NCBI GenBank assembly: GCA_018350325.1
Contig: JAEVLN010000003.1
Location: 641,985-705,984, forward strand
Source: Globodera rostochiensis
Lineage: Eukaryota > Nematoda > Chromadorea > Rhabditida > Heteroderidae
Reading direction: 5' to 3'
DNA length: 64,000 nt
Shown: positions 47,701 to 59,553 of the stretch, piece by piece
Position numbering within the stretch: the first letter of the stretch is position 1
How the letters are laid out: every line of letters starts with the position of its first letter
The notes under the pieces: generated by a model
Databases searched by the model: none
What the model was told of the DNA's origin: nothing
What the model saw: the letters and a program-made list of their open reading frames with translations, nothing else
Translations under genes and position numbers: made by a program

Positions 47701-49510
47701 TGGCAAAATTTGAAAAAGTCAAACGCGCACTTTGCAAAACGGCAGTGTCGGCACGCACATCGCACGTCTGAAACAAATTTTAATCAAAAGTTATATTCTC
47801 TATATAAATAAATCCCTTTTTTCGTAAAAAGAAATTCAGAAGGTTAGAAACATCCATGAAAATTGCCGGAGGGATGTTTTTAAAAAACATTAAATTTTGT
47901 TCAAAATGGACTATTAAACCGGGCTCCGTGGAATTGTAACTCACTTTTTGTTACGTCGCAGTTCCCATTGTATTGGCATACTAAAATGTAAAAAAAAATT
48001 AGGTTTTTTGATCAAAAAATGGTAGAAAAAAAATTTTAATCAATTTTTTGGGTTCATCGGAAAAAACACGCTTGCCCAGCATTGGTGGCATAAAAATTCA
48101 AAAATGTCTAATTGAATTTTCATAAAACAGGAGTTTAAGGTAACGAACGAACAAACTTGCAAAAAAAAATATCAAATAAAAAATACCAAAACTGTGCTCC
48201 GACACAATTGTTCGTCTGAAGAACGTTTTGCATCCATTACAACTGGCCACACCTTAAAAATTGTAGAAAGTTATTATTAGGGCACGGATTTCTATGCATC
48301 AAAATAGTCCCAAATAATTTTATATATTGCATAGGGTTAGCAGTCCGAACCAAACCGGGAATTTTTTGTGTTTCGGCTCGTTTAAGCGAAAAACGGTTCG
48401 GATATTTTGTGTTAGCCCCGCGTCGGACGAAGCCAAAATCGGACAAATTGGGGAGCTAATGGCCAACAAATACGGGACAGACCATAATGGTATCCGGTTG
48501 CACGATCTGAACACACGGCACACAGTTCACCCTCCGGCACTTTTCGCCCTGTCAAAATGATCAAAAAAAAAATAACACAAAAATTGTGCAAATCTAAATG
48601 CTTTACGTTTGTTCAAAAAAATGTTCCTTCTCCAAATGCTCTCACTTTGTCTGGGCTGTGCTTTGGAACCGGTGCCATTACTTCCCGCACTCGAGTCGCT
48701 TCCCTCAGGCCGGTGGAGGTGCAGCTCACCGCTGCTGATCCCCGCCCCGTCCAGTTCCACCAGCGCTGTCAACGGCGTTGAGGTCAACAACGAAGAAGCC
48801 GTGGACGAACAGGGCATCCCATGCATTCCATCTAGAGCGGGAAAAACATGCAAAAATGGGGGGGGGGGATCATTTTTCTAGTTTTAAAATATTTAATTAA
48901 AAAATTGCTGTATTTCCCAACAACAAAAAAAAACAGAAGAGAAACCGGCATTTTTTTTGTAACCAAATTGCTGAGCAAAAAAGAATCAAAATTTCGACTT
49001 TCTTTTCCCCCACTTTTTTAATTTTTTAGCGTTTTGAATGTCATAGAACCCGAACAGTGCATAAATAACAAACAAAAAAAATTTATATTGTGACTCGTTG
49101 CAATAAATTGTAGCCGCTTTTGGTAAGTGTAAAAAATTAAAACAATTTATTGTCCAATAATCCAAAGGTTCCGGCCTTGAACAACTCCGCTAACATTCAA
49201 AAATTGCAAAAAAAAAAAAAAAAAAATTCACGAATTTGCGAAAAAAAATTGTATACGTTTTTTTCGTGCTAAGTTTATTCCCAAATGCAAAACGCGGTCT
49301 CTTCTCTGACTTTGCACGATCGTTGCGCTCAAAGTTTGCTGTTGCAGATGCACTTCGGTGATTTGCCGCTGCTGCGACATGCCGTTGCAGAACGCAATTG
49401 GCTTAAGCAATTCGGCGGAATTTCCGTCCTCACCCATCAGCAACAGCTCATCTTGAAGAAAGCGCTGTTGCTGCTGGTCCGTCTCGAGCAGTTCACACTC
49501 AATTTTGACG
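44762..49510 (-). CDS. Nuclear hormone receptor (nematode supplementary / HNF4-related type)
   Basis: A ligand-regulated transcription factor acting in the nucleus. N-terminal exons 49510-49311 (Gln-rich) and 48831-48646 (Ser-rich) lead in phase into the two-zinc-module DNA-binding domain: 48548-48483 (CAVCSDRATGYHYG), 48252-48187 (VASCNGCKTFFRR, with P-box CNGCK), 47980-47945 (CQYNGNCDVTK), 47767-47731 (CACRHCRFAK) and 47677-47627 (C, then SVGMDARAIQNDRD). The ligand-binding domain follows: 47418-47261, 47021-46909, about 46602-46482 (LRLCLEWAKTFEEFQKMSLA), about 46270-46145, about 45985-45900, about 45830-45735 (KEFACFKTCLFFNP), about 45580-45427, 45226-45172 (ENMQVMEVFG) and 44814-44762 with the AF-2 helix INGFVKELCMK and TAA. 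VFG followed by the AF-2 helix is the HNF4-like arrangement from which the expanded nematode receptors derive. The junction near 47.0-47.3 kb is unresolved and the true start lies at or above 49510. Confidence 0.9.
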
Positions 49511-50203
49511 CTAATTTTTGGCAGAAATTGAAAATAAAAAAAGATTTCCACTCTAAAAATGAAAAACAAATAGGTATGTGTGTATGAGTACGGACGAAAA
49601 CCAGCGGGTAGCAGGGTTGATATTGTAGCGTTTTGCAAGAAGTTTGTACTAGAGACGGGTCAAACTGATTTTTCGGTTCAGGATCCCGTCTAAATCCCGA
49701 TCCCGACGACCCAATACAGAAAATCCCCCAAAAAATGGTCGGACGGGATTCGTTAATTCACGCGGGATCCCGAGAAAAAATCCCGCCACCCCCCTCCATT
49801 GGTCCCGATTTGCTGATTTGCAATCAATTAGGTAACTAATTTCTGTGTTAAATGTAGCAAAAAAACCCTCTTTGAGGCTAAAAAATCTAAGAATTTACCT
49901 ACCTACATAAATATAGGATATAAATAGTGCAAGATAAAAAGTACAAATTGGGAAAGAGTCGTAGTCTACCAATTTTTAAGCAAATACTAATCAGTTTCAA
50001 CCATTTTTTTGGGTATCGAGCGGCGGCAGCAAACATTTTAAAGATCAAAGTACACATGCTGCATGTGCATTGGTGGGAGTTTCCGTCTCAGTTTTATTAT
50101 TATTATTAATGACACCCGTCATTGTATGTATTGGCGGTGAATTTAACAGAAGATGGCCGATTATTTTTCGGGTTTCCCATTAAAACAAGTGTGATCAATG
50201 GAT

Positions 50204-50368
50204 TATAAATTGAATTAGAAACAAAAATATTGAAATTGAATTAGAAACAAAAATATTGAAATTGAATTAGAAACAAAAATATTGAAATTGAATTACCTAG
50301 AAACAAAAATATTGAAATTGAATTAGAAACAAAAATATTGAAATTGAATTAGAAACAAAAAATATTTA
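50204..50368. repeat. 26-bp tandem array, AATTAGAAACAAAAATATTG unit
   Basis: Six copies of GAATTAGAAACAAAAATATT plus GAAATT; the fourth copy carries a four-base ACCT insertion. Confidence 0.95.
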
Positions 50369-52330
50369 AAAAATATATTTTTTAATTTTCAAACGAAAGG
50401 TCCGGCGGCCCCGTAAAGCGAAGCACCTCATAGTCAGGGAGAAAATTTTCAGATCCTGTTAATTGGATCAAAATTATGGGTTATAAAAAGCACAAACTTT
50501 GTTATTACATAAGAATTTGAAGCGAAAAAATTTGGGTGTACTTGAATTTGTTTTTAAATACTTGAAAATCAACATATTCGTCCTTGAACCTAGCCTTTAT
50601 AAGGTGGGAGACCTGTGATTGAACTCCTATGTAATGTGTGTAAATAAAGCGCAGATTTTCAATAAATGAGAGCCCCCCCCCCCCACAATTTTGGAAGAGG
50701 AATTATGCGCGCGAATAATTGTTTTTTTTACCTTATATTCACGCCCGACAAGAATGTTCTCGAATAGGCCTCTAATTGGGGGACATCAACGAAAAGTGCA
50801 TAGTTATAGGGTTGAGATGGACCGGTTATGGGCCGGACTTTTTGATGAAAAAGCCGGAACCGGCATCCGGGTCTTGAAAACCGGCGGGCAGTAGTACATA
50901 CACCAACTAAAGTTCGTTGCTTATAAAAAAAAGCATTTTACAGTGATTCTTTTTTGTGTTTTGTTCAAATTGTGTCAATATTGAAATTTTGTGGAAATTT
51001 TATTACTATAATAAGGATTCGTAAAGTCGCTTAATTAATCGCGATGAATGATCGAACTTATCGTATCGTGCCGAACACTAGACCCTAATTAGCAAAACGA
51101 CACTTTTTCTGAAATTATTATTTGGGAAAAACCGGAAGATTAACCGGGCCAAAATCAAAGGAACCGCTAACCGGGGGGATCAGCTTTAACCAGTCTTGTC
51201 CAAGTTTTCAGTCTATCGAACCAAAACGCGTTCGGCAGCGTTCGAACGCCCCTGAAAGCCTCAAGGGAAAGTCATCATACTGTGCATACAGTAAGCAGTT
51301 CGTAAAAAGTAACAGAAAAATGGATAGGTATATAATTGCGAAAGGAACGGAACGGACGGACATTCGGAGAAAACGAAACGAGAAAATGTATAAAAACATA
51401 TGTCGTTGTTTTTTATTGCTGACACCGCCTGCATTGGTTGTTGCGTATCAGCAACAGCAGCAGCAGAAAGAGTTTTTAGGCAAACTGCTGGTCTTTGATG
51501 CTTAAGAGTGGGTAGCACAGGCCCTGTGAGGCCGGCCGACGGGTGTGAAATAAGCGATAACACAACATAAAATGTATGTACATACTACGTGTAGAGAGTA
51601 CGTATACCACCCATACCCCTACATTATGTAGGTCAACGTGCCGGCCAAAGTATAAATGTAACAACTGCTGGGGGGAGGGGGGGGGGGGGGGGGGATGTTG
51701 CCGTCGCCGCCGCCAACCCCCCCCCCCCTCATTCACTCCACTCCCATACAAAAAAAGGGGGGGGGGGAAGAGAAAGTGCGGCAGCAAGAAAGGAACAACA
51801 AGCCCCAGCCCGAACGACGGCGGCGACGAAATTGTTATCGATTAAAGAAGCGCTGGAGGGGTGGGGGGGGGAGGGAGGAGGGGGGGGGAGGGGGAGAGGG
51901 GGGGGGTGGCGGCGAAAATGAAATGTTTTCACGTGAACGGGGACTCTACTGCTGGCGAGAGGGGGGGGGGGGGGGGGGAGGAAGGGGGGAGGGGACAAGT
52001 CGAGTGAAATGTGGAGAATTTGGAAGGCCTGGCGGCTGTGTGTATATGTTGTTGTTTACTTCAAATTCTCTTTCAACCCCCGGGGGGGAAGGGATGCTTT
52101 TGCTTGTGTGTGTTTCAACCAATGAATGATTCACCCCATATTGAGCTTTAGGAAGGAATATGGAGGGAGAGTCCTCTTTATCCGTTTATTTGGCATTTAA
52201 TGAAAGAGGGCAGGTTTCAGTCAGTTCATATACCTAATCCTAATTACGTAATAAGTACATGTTGCCTGAAGGAAGCGGAGGCGTGAGAGAAAGTGGGATA
52301 AAAAGGACATGTGAAAGCCTCTAAAGTGAA

Positions 52331-52392
52331 TTCCGTGAGCTCATTGGACGATGAATGGGCGTGGGTTTGAGTCCCACCGGGCGCGTGTAAGC
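52331..52392 (+). repeat. tRNA-derived (SINE-like) promoter remnant
   Basis: TGAGCTCATTGG (52336-52347) resembles a polymerase III A box and GGGTTTGAGTCCC (52363-52375) a B box, but they are only about 27 bp apart and I cannot fold a full cloverleaf. It may be the head of a SINE running towards 52560. Low confidence. Confidence 0.35.
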
Positions 52393-54878
52393 TTTTAAGT
52401 CCCACACATACATTCGTACGATTCTGATGAAAATTCGGAGCCCGGCGTCACGGCTTCCAACCATTTAATGGAGGATTAGCACAACAAGCCGGGACTGTCA
52501 AAACGAGGTCCCGAGAGTGGGAGAGTGGTGGTAACGCAACCCGCCGGTTGTTCCACCAAAATTCATACGGTCATGAATTGAGGGAGGGGGGCTCGGGATG
52601 TCCGAGACTCAAAATTTACCGAGATTTGTAATTTGACCCCCCCCCCCCCCGAGACTAGGAACCCAAAAAAACCGAAAATTTCTCGAGTCGCGACCGAGAC
52701 TCTCGAACGACCTAATAGGATCGGCCAACTACAAATTTTTTCCATTTGTACAAATAATAGTAAACCAAAGTTTGGTCCCAAACTTTGTTTGGGTGGATTT
52801 CAATGAAAAGCAAAATTTGACCAAAGTTTGAATTTCAATGAAATTTTGATCAAACTTTGTTTGTTTTATGGTTGGCCGACTCCGGTCATGAAAAGCCTCT
52901 CTCCGTTTGGCGCCTAATTTGACCAACGAAAAACAAAACAAAACAATCGCTTTACGCGCACGCGCCATGTAATTAATTTAAATTTGAACACAAACTACAT
53001 ATTGTACAAATGGGCGGCAGTAATGAGCAAGAAAATCATCTTCCTCATAATGCCTCTAGGGAGAATGGTGGCATACTCCGCGCCTACTCCATCTTTTTAT
53101 GCATGGAGCAGCAGCAGCACAAAAACTCTCATAATCCGTCCACGGCAAAGTAAGGGGATGGCATTTGCGCCCTTTCTAATTGCTGTCCGTGTGCCACCAT
53201 CTCATGTGGCGCCAACTATCATCGACTTTTAGTCGTCGTCCATTCCATTGCGTTGTCCGACCGTCCCCCCCCCCGGCGAGATCTCCTCAACCAGAGCACA
53301 CATACCATAAACACCCACACAGAAAATTCACACTCCAAATAATTGCCTAGGGAACGGGGGGGGGGGGGACGTGTTTGTTCTGCGCGGCAGCAGCAGCCGC
53401 CAGCCTTGGCTTTTATCCGCTGCCACCGCCACCGCCGGCGGCGACATCGTCGACGTAAGCTTAAATAATCGTGTACATTCATTAGAGCAAGTGGCATTAA
53501 AGACGGCTCCAAAATGTTGTATTCACCTACGAAATGACTTTGAAAGTATAAAAGCATTTTTTGCTGGACGAATAAAGAATTTGCACTTTAATAGCAGTAA
53601 TAAAGTGAAACATGATTAATACACAAAATATTCTTTATTTTTTTATTCATATATTACATTTTTTTTGAAGCCGAAATTTTGTTTTTTAATAATGTTTTTT
53701 GAAAATATCAATTAAAAGCAAATGAATGTCTTCACTTATAGTGGTTGTTGGTTTGCAACATTACATTTTAGCGGCAACATGTAATAAGAAAAATGGATAG
53801 CTGACGACATGACAAACTGATTGGTTAATTGTTATTTTAGAAAAATAAAATTAAATAAAGAAAAAATAAATAGGTAATTTTAATTGTAGATTCAAGTTGA
53901 GGATTTTGATGTTATTTGGTAAAGCCCAAAAACCAACTTTTTATTTGGAAGTGACTTTATTTTTTTATTTTTTGCAATACTGCATTTTTATAACACAAAT
54001 TTCTTAAATTCTACTTAAGAAAAAAAATTTTTTCCCTTATTTTTTGGATACATTTTATTTTTAAACAATTCAAAAATATATTTTTTGATGTAATCCCGCT
54101 TCATCACGTTTACTTTTGAGATTTGAGCTTTTTTTGCAAAATGAAGACCGAAATCAGGAAAATGCTTACTGCAATTGCATTAAAAAGCACCTTTCTGCTG
54201 AAGTTTATCGAGGGGCGCCGCTGATCTCGAAGTTAACATCAGCAGAGTTATCATATGACATTTTACACGCCTCCGGGGGTTCATTGACGGAGCCGGCAAC
54301 TCGGGGCCACAGACCCCGCCCCCCTCACGGTCGGTTAACCAAACCGAAAACCGGCTTTTTTTGCCCAAAACCCGAAACTGATTTAAACCGGGGGTCGTAA
54401 CCGGCCTAACCAAAAACCGGGGGTTTAAAAAACCACCACCTAATGATGGAATTTTTATGTGAGTTTGTTGAGGAATCGACAGTTGTTAGTGAACCCAGAG
54501 TACCTTGACAAGCAATCGTTTTGGAACAATTTTTTAGGCAACATGTTCTCAATTTTTTTCATTTGAAAGATTTTGTCTACGGTTTTATTATTAAGCGCAG
54601 AACGTATATAATTATATTTAAAGCTCATTTCTCAAATAGGGCCCTTCAATGGCTTTCTCAAGTGTTGTAAAGTGTGCTGCCGACTATGGTTAAATCCGCT
54701 TTCACCAAAATGACTTAAAAGCCCAAACAAAACAAAATATGAGCGACCATTTTATTAAAATACCTATGTACAATAGAATAGGTATGTGTACAAAAAACAG
54801 AATAATTGAATTTCCCCCCCCCCCATTTTTATAAAACCACCCATAAAAGGGTAATTATTTTAAATTTTTAGATGGACT

Positions 54879-55051
54879 CAGCACTAACCGGTAAATTTCT
54901 TCACCTACCGTTTTACCGCGGTAAAACGCTAATTCGGTAAATTACCGTTACCGAAAAATACCGAAATCCCAACATTTTTCTCGGTTGGTATACCAAATCG
55001 GTTAATACCGAAAAAATTACCGTGGTAATACCGTACCGTGTCTAGCACTAA
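54879..55051. mobile_element. Degraded hAT-like foldback, ACCGGTAA / TTACCGGT rich
   Basis: The left part CAGCACTAACCGGTAAAT and the inverted right part TAGTGCTAGACACGGTACGG can be aligned with gaps. The interior holds many TACCG and CGGTA words in both orientations. AGCACTAA occurs at both ends, either as part of the ends or as an 8-bp duplication. Confidence 0.5.
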
Positions 55052-55354
55052 GCACCACCGAAAAGGACCAATTTGGGTTGTTCAACGACGACGACCATCG
55101 TCAAGTCATCGCGTTTTTGAGAGGACTCTGCCGGAGACTGAATAATGGGGGTGGGGTTAAACAACAACAAAAACAACAATAAATAATATTTCATTCCCTT
55201 TCCTTTTGCTCTCCGAAAAAGTAAATATTATTTAGAGAATTGGCGAAGAATGCATTTTTGGGCGGATGAATGTTTCTTTGACTTTGCATCGCATCTCTTT
55301 TATCACTGTTTAAAATTACTTACATTTTAAGTATTGAATATTCAAATTAAAATA

Positions 55355-57539
55355 ATGGACTCTTCCTCGTCTGACGCTGCTAATTCTCTGATTCTGGAGG
55401 AACAGACTGATTTTGTGGTGAAGTTGCTGCGCGAGGTGTCCAACGACGGACGTTCGCGCGTTGTGTCGCCTTTTTCTGTATATTTTTTTTTGTTGAAATT
55501 TCGAGAATTAATTCAATCATCGCAAATTTCCCCGTTTTCGGTTGCCGTCGCTCTTTCGATGGCCTATGCGGGCGCCAAGGAAGAGACGAGCCAAGAAATT
55601 GGACAACTTCTGGCAAAAAGTGGGGGTTTTTTTATCAGGCAAATTGAATTTGTCAATTTTTATTTAAAGATCGGAGGAATATTATTGCCTTAAGGTGCCC
55701 CCGAGTCCGCGGTGCACGAATACTTCGACGAGTTGATCAAAGCGGTTAAGAAGCGTTCGCGCAGTTACACATTGGATGTTGCCAACAAAATGTACGTGAA
55801 AGACGGACTCGCCGTGACCGAGGAGTTCGAAACGATCATCAACCGCCACTACAATGGCCAATTCGAGGCGCTGGACTTTGAGGAGAGTGTGGAAAGCGCA
55901 AAGGTCAACGAAGCCGAACAGAAATTTTTAATATTATAACATAAACTCTTCTTAACAAGGCTTCCGTCCATATTAAAATTTACAAATTCCTCTCATTTGG
56001 CAGGCTAAAAAGCCACAAGGGTGAAAATTCAAAATTTCAGCGATTTGTTAGAAAAGTTTGTTAAAAACCAAATTTTAAGCGGTTGTCTCAGTTTTTGTCG
56101 ATTCGACGATTTTTTTTTTGTCTCCGAACTACATTTTCTGTTTCAGAAAATCAACAAAGTTGTGGAGAAGACGACCCATGACAAGATCCATGATCTGATC
56201 AACCCGAACATGTTGAATGATATGACTCGGTATAAAAAAAATTTGGAAGAGCCAATTTGCCATATTTTTACTTCCTTCAGTCTGGTGTTGATCAACGCTG
56301 TTTACTTCAGAGGCCAATGGCGGGACAACTTCAGCAAGTCCCACACCTCGAAGAGGACGTTCTACATTGACGAGAACAACAAGAAGGAGGTAATTTTTTG
56401 GGAAGGGTTCAAAAATTATTATTATTTATTTTCGGATTTGTTTTATTTTTAGCTGGACACGATGTGGAGAACCGACACATACATTTACGCTTCTACTAAT
56501 GAGGTGCGCAACGGAATCTCTAATTTCTTTTATACCAAAAGAGATTAAACGTTTTTTTAAATTTACAGCTTCAACTTCTTGGCATGCCCTACAAAGGTGA
56601 TGAAATGTTCATGTTTGTGCTGTTGCCGAAGGAACGCTTTGGACTCGCAAAAATGTTGACCAAATTGGACGGGAAATCGTTGCTTGAGCTGGTCAAAAAC
56701 CGCACTAAACACCGAGTGCATGTGACTGACGCTTTCTTTGAAATTTTTTTCTATACATTCCTTTTTCTGTAGGTGGAGTTGCCCAAGTTCAAGCTGGAGT
56801 CCACGTATGACATGAACGAACCATTGACCAAGTTGGGCATGTCGACCGCCTTCAGCAACTCCGCCAACTTTGAGGGCATCGCCACCGAGAAGCCGTTGAA
56901 GATTGACAAAATGGTGCAGAAGGCGTTCATTGAGGTACGGTCCAATTCATCAATACAGTATGCGCTTGTGGTGGCATAAATTGCAAGACATTTAATTCAA
57001 CAAAATATGTTACCAAATTTTGGATAAAACATTGCTTTTGGCAATTTCATAAATTGTTAAAAATGCTTCCCGTTCCAATTTCCACAAGCCTTTTTTCCGA
57101 GTTTTTCGTTTTCAATTCAGCATCAGCTAGCCTAAAACCCTACCTTTTTAATTCAAAAAAAAATTGGGCCATTTAAACAAACCGGTTTCGGATTTTCCCT
57201 CAAAATACAAAACAAAGTCATTTTAAGTTACGATTATGGACAAAAGGACCACCCCCTTCTCCCCATGGGAAAGTCTGATTAGCGGGCACTAAAACAAGAA
57301 AACAAAACATTTCTATTTTTGTGACAATTTGTTAATTTATTTTATCTCAGGACGCGTGAGGATGGCTTAAGAATATTTTGTTTCAGGTTGACGAGAGTGG
57401 CATTGATCGCCCAGCTGTTGTTTCGCTGAAGTGCTTTACGCATCCGAAGTATGCCGATTTCATCGCCAATCATCCTTTTCTCGCTTTTATTTCCAATTGC
57501 CATAACAATATTTTATTTAGTATTGTTTTCCAAAAGTAA
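55355..57539 (+). CDS. Serpin, intracellular type, atypical reactive loop
   Basis: A serine-protease-inhibitor-fold protein. No signal peptide is seen, so it is probably cytoplasmic. Exons: 55355-55625 (DFVVKLLREVSN, ISPFSVAVALSMAYAGAKEE), 55695-55903 (LDVANKMYVKDGLAVTEEF), 56147-56229 (KINKVVEKTTHDKIHDLI), 56281-56389 (LVLINAVYFRGQW), 56453-56503, 56569-56721 (LLGMPYKGDEMFMFVLLPKE), 56773-56934 (VELPKFKLESTYDMNEPLTK, KMVQKAFIE) and 57387-57539 (VDESGIDRPAVVSL, then FIANHPFLAFIS, ILFSIVFQK and TAA). The family signature motifs are present in order. The loop hinge lacks the usual small-residue run, having Arg-Pro after GID, and the C-terminus lacks the common G-R-V-x-x-P end, so protease inhibition is doubtful. 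The first exon repeats an SPFSV word; see findings. Confidence 0.9.
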
Positions 57540-59553
57540 AATGTCAAATTCATTCCCCATTAGGTGCATTTCATTGATAGCAAGCATTGTTTAATTATTC
57601 CTCCGTATTATTTCCGTTTGATGTTGCATAATATGAACTCTATACGTACATATGTTTAAATATGTAAAACTTTAATTCGTGCCTTCAATTATTCTTTGGG
57701 TTGGGATTTAGCCATTCCCAGTCACAGATTGGAATTCTTTATTTTAGCCAATATTACAAATCTCAATCAAAATATTTTTGGTCAATTTAAGTTTTTAGCA
57801 TTTGTCGGATTTCCCTCTAAGAACACCCTTTAACCGATTTTTTAAACCAGTTATTGAAAACGGGTCAGAAAATTCAATTCCAAGAAATATTGGCATTAAA
57901 TTACAAAAATCATAGTTGCTGTCGGACAGAATAAACATAATAATTTATAAATTATTGCATAAACATATAAAAATTTTTTTCTTGTATATGGCAAATTTGA
58001 GGTAGAATCCAATTCGGCATGTACGAAACCCGTAGAACTAACAACCACTTTCACTCAGTTCTTCAATGGCTTCGTGTCAAAAACTAACGTGAGGCTTTTT
58101 AGAAAATGGAACAGAGGATGACAAATAAATTTAAGGAAATTTTACTTTTTGGCTTTTCTTTCTTTTATAATTAAAAAAAATTGCTGGTTTTCGAGAGTTT
58201 TGACTGAGTTGGTATTTCGTGGCCTGGGTATTTTGGCGTGCCATTTAAGCACGCACTTATATCTTAATTTATTTTGGATTTTTGCCAATTTCTTTAAATA
58301 TTCGCAATGTCTTTTGAAAGCAGGACGAGTCGAGAGAAAGCGAACAACTAGCGGATTACTTGTTCCCCGAAAACCCAACAACAGTGCAAACTCATTTATG
58401 TATAAGTTAATGTGTCAACTCTGGTATACTCTTCCAAAACAAAATAAATTGTCTAAAAATTCCGTACGTGTACAAAAAAGGTCGGTAACCCTGCTGGCTT
58501 TCGTCCCCTAATGAAAAAGTTCTCAGAAAATCTTTCAACACGTGAGCACTTAGTTTAGCTGTCGTCGATTCACGCGCATCCGTGCATGCACGATTTTGCA
58601 ACACTTCTCAATTAATTAATTTATATTTCAAAAATATTTAACATAATTAAAATAAATCAAATAATTCTTCCGATAATACATATGATGTGCCGTTGCGAAT
58701 GGTTCGGATTCGGAAAATAATGAAAACAACAAATCGTCTTTGTCCCCCCCCCGTCCCCTGATCCCACTTTTAGGAGAATAAAGACATTGATGTGCTGACT
58801 GCTGGCGGCGCGGTGTTTGGTGTAAACATTTGTTTTCCTATTTGACACGATATGCGGAAACAAAAGCTGTTGAATAGCAAATCATTTAATGTTTTTGGTT
58901 CACATTCCCATTTTAATCTTCTCATACTTTTAAATATATATGCATTTGTTTATTTGAATTTTTATAATTAAAATAAAATTTATTTCTTTTTATTTTAAAA
59001 ATTTGTTCCCTTTGATGAAATGATCAGTGACAAAACGATCGGCCACCGTTATTTACATATATTATTATAATAATTTAGTATTAAAAAAGAAAAGCACCAA
59101 CAGTGCGGATTCTTCAAAAAACATTGTTAGAATATCCTGATCCCGCATAAGCCTTCCGTCAAGAGGCCTCTTGAGATTTGAATTTTTTACCCTGTTTCAT
59201 ATGCTCACCCGTAATTTGTTAAAATCCGACCTTATTTAAAAACACTTTTTACCGTTTACCTGTTTTTCCTAGTAAAATTTGAAAATAGGTATTCAAATAG
59301 TATGAGGAGTTAGTAAAATGTGAATAAATAATTATTTTAAACTCTAAAATTCAAATTTTACTAGTAAAATAATTTGATTAAAATTCAATTTTGTGAATCC
59401 AAAATTTTCCTATTATTTGAATGTTTTCAATTTTACTAGTAAATTCGAATAATCCTAACAACTAATACGCCGACATATCCAATTCACATTCAAATTACCT
59501 ATGTGTGTATTTCGCTTGAGCCTTTTTTTTTAGCAATTCTTAAATCTGTATTT
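57540..59553. other. Intergenic, no supported gene
   Basis: AT-rich spacer between serpin and zinc-finger genes. An inverted TTACTAGTAAAAT-type word pair occurs at 59270-59445. No exon chain was seen. Confidence 0.5.

Larger units (their letters stand above)
49511..55354. other. Intergenic repeat-rich tract, no supported gene
   Basis: Contains a 26-bp tandem array (50204-50368), dense poly-G and poly-C tracts (51668-51990), a tRNA-like SINE candidate (52331-52392), CCGAGACTC foldback words (52580-52720), CAAACTTTG inverted words (52735-52865) and an ACCGGTAA foldback (54879-55051). A short patch at 53370-53455 ends in a GTAAGC donor and could be a lone exon, but it has no partner. Confidence 0.5.

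Noticed and set aside
51695..52129. 144-residue plus-strand Gly/Arg-rich frame
   Set aside because: It crosses several poly-G and poly-C runs, has no splice structure, and alternative frames are equally open.
53370..53455. Possible lone exon ending GTCGAC|GTAAGC
   Set aside because: It has a good donor but no acceptor or start and no downstream partner in phase. GC-rich triplet repeats explain the open frame.
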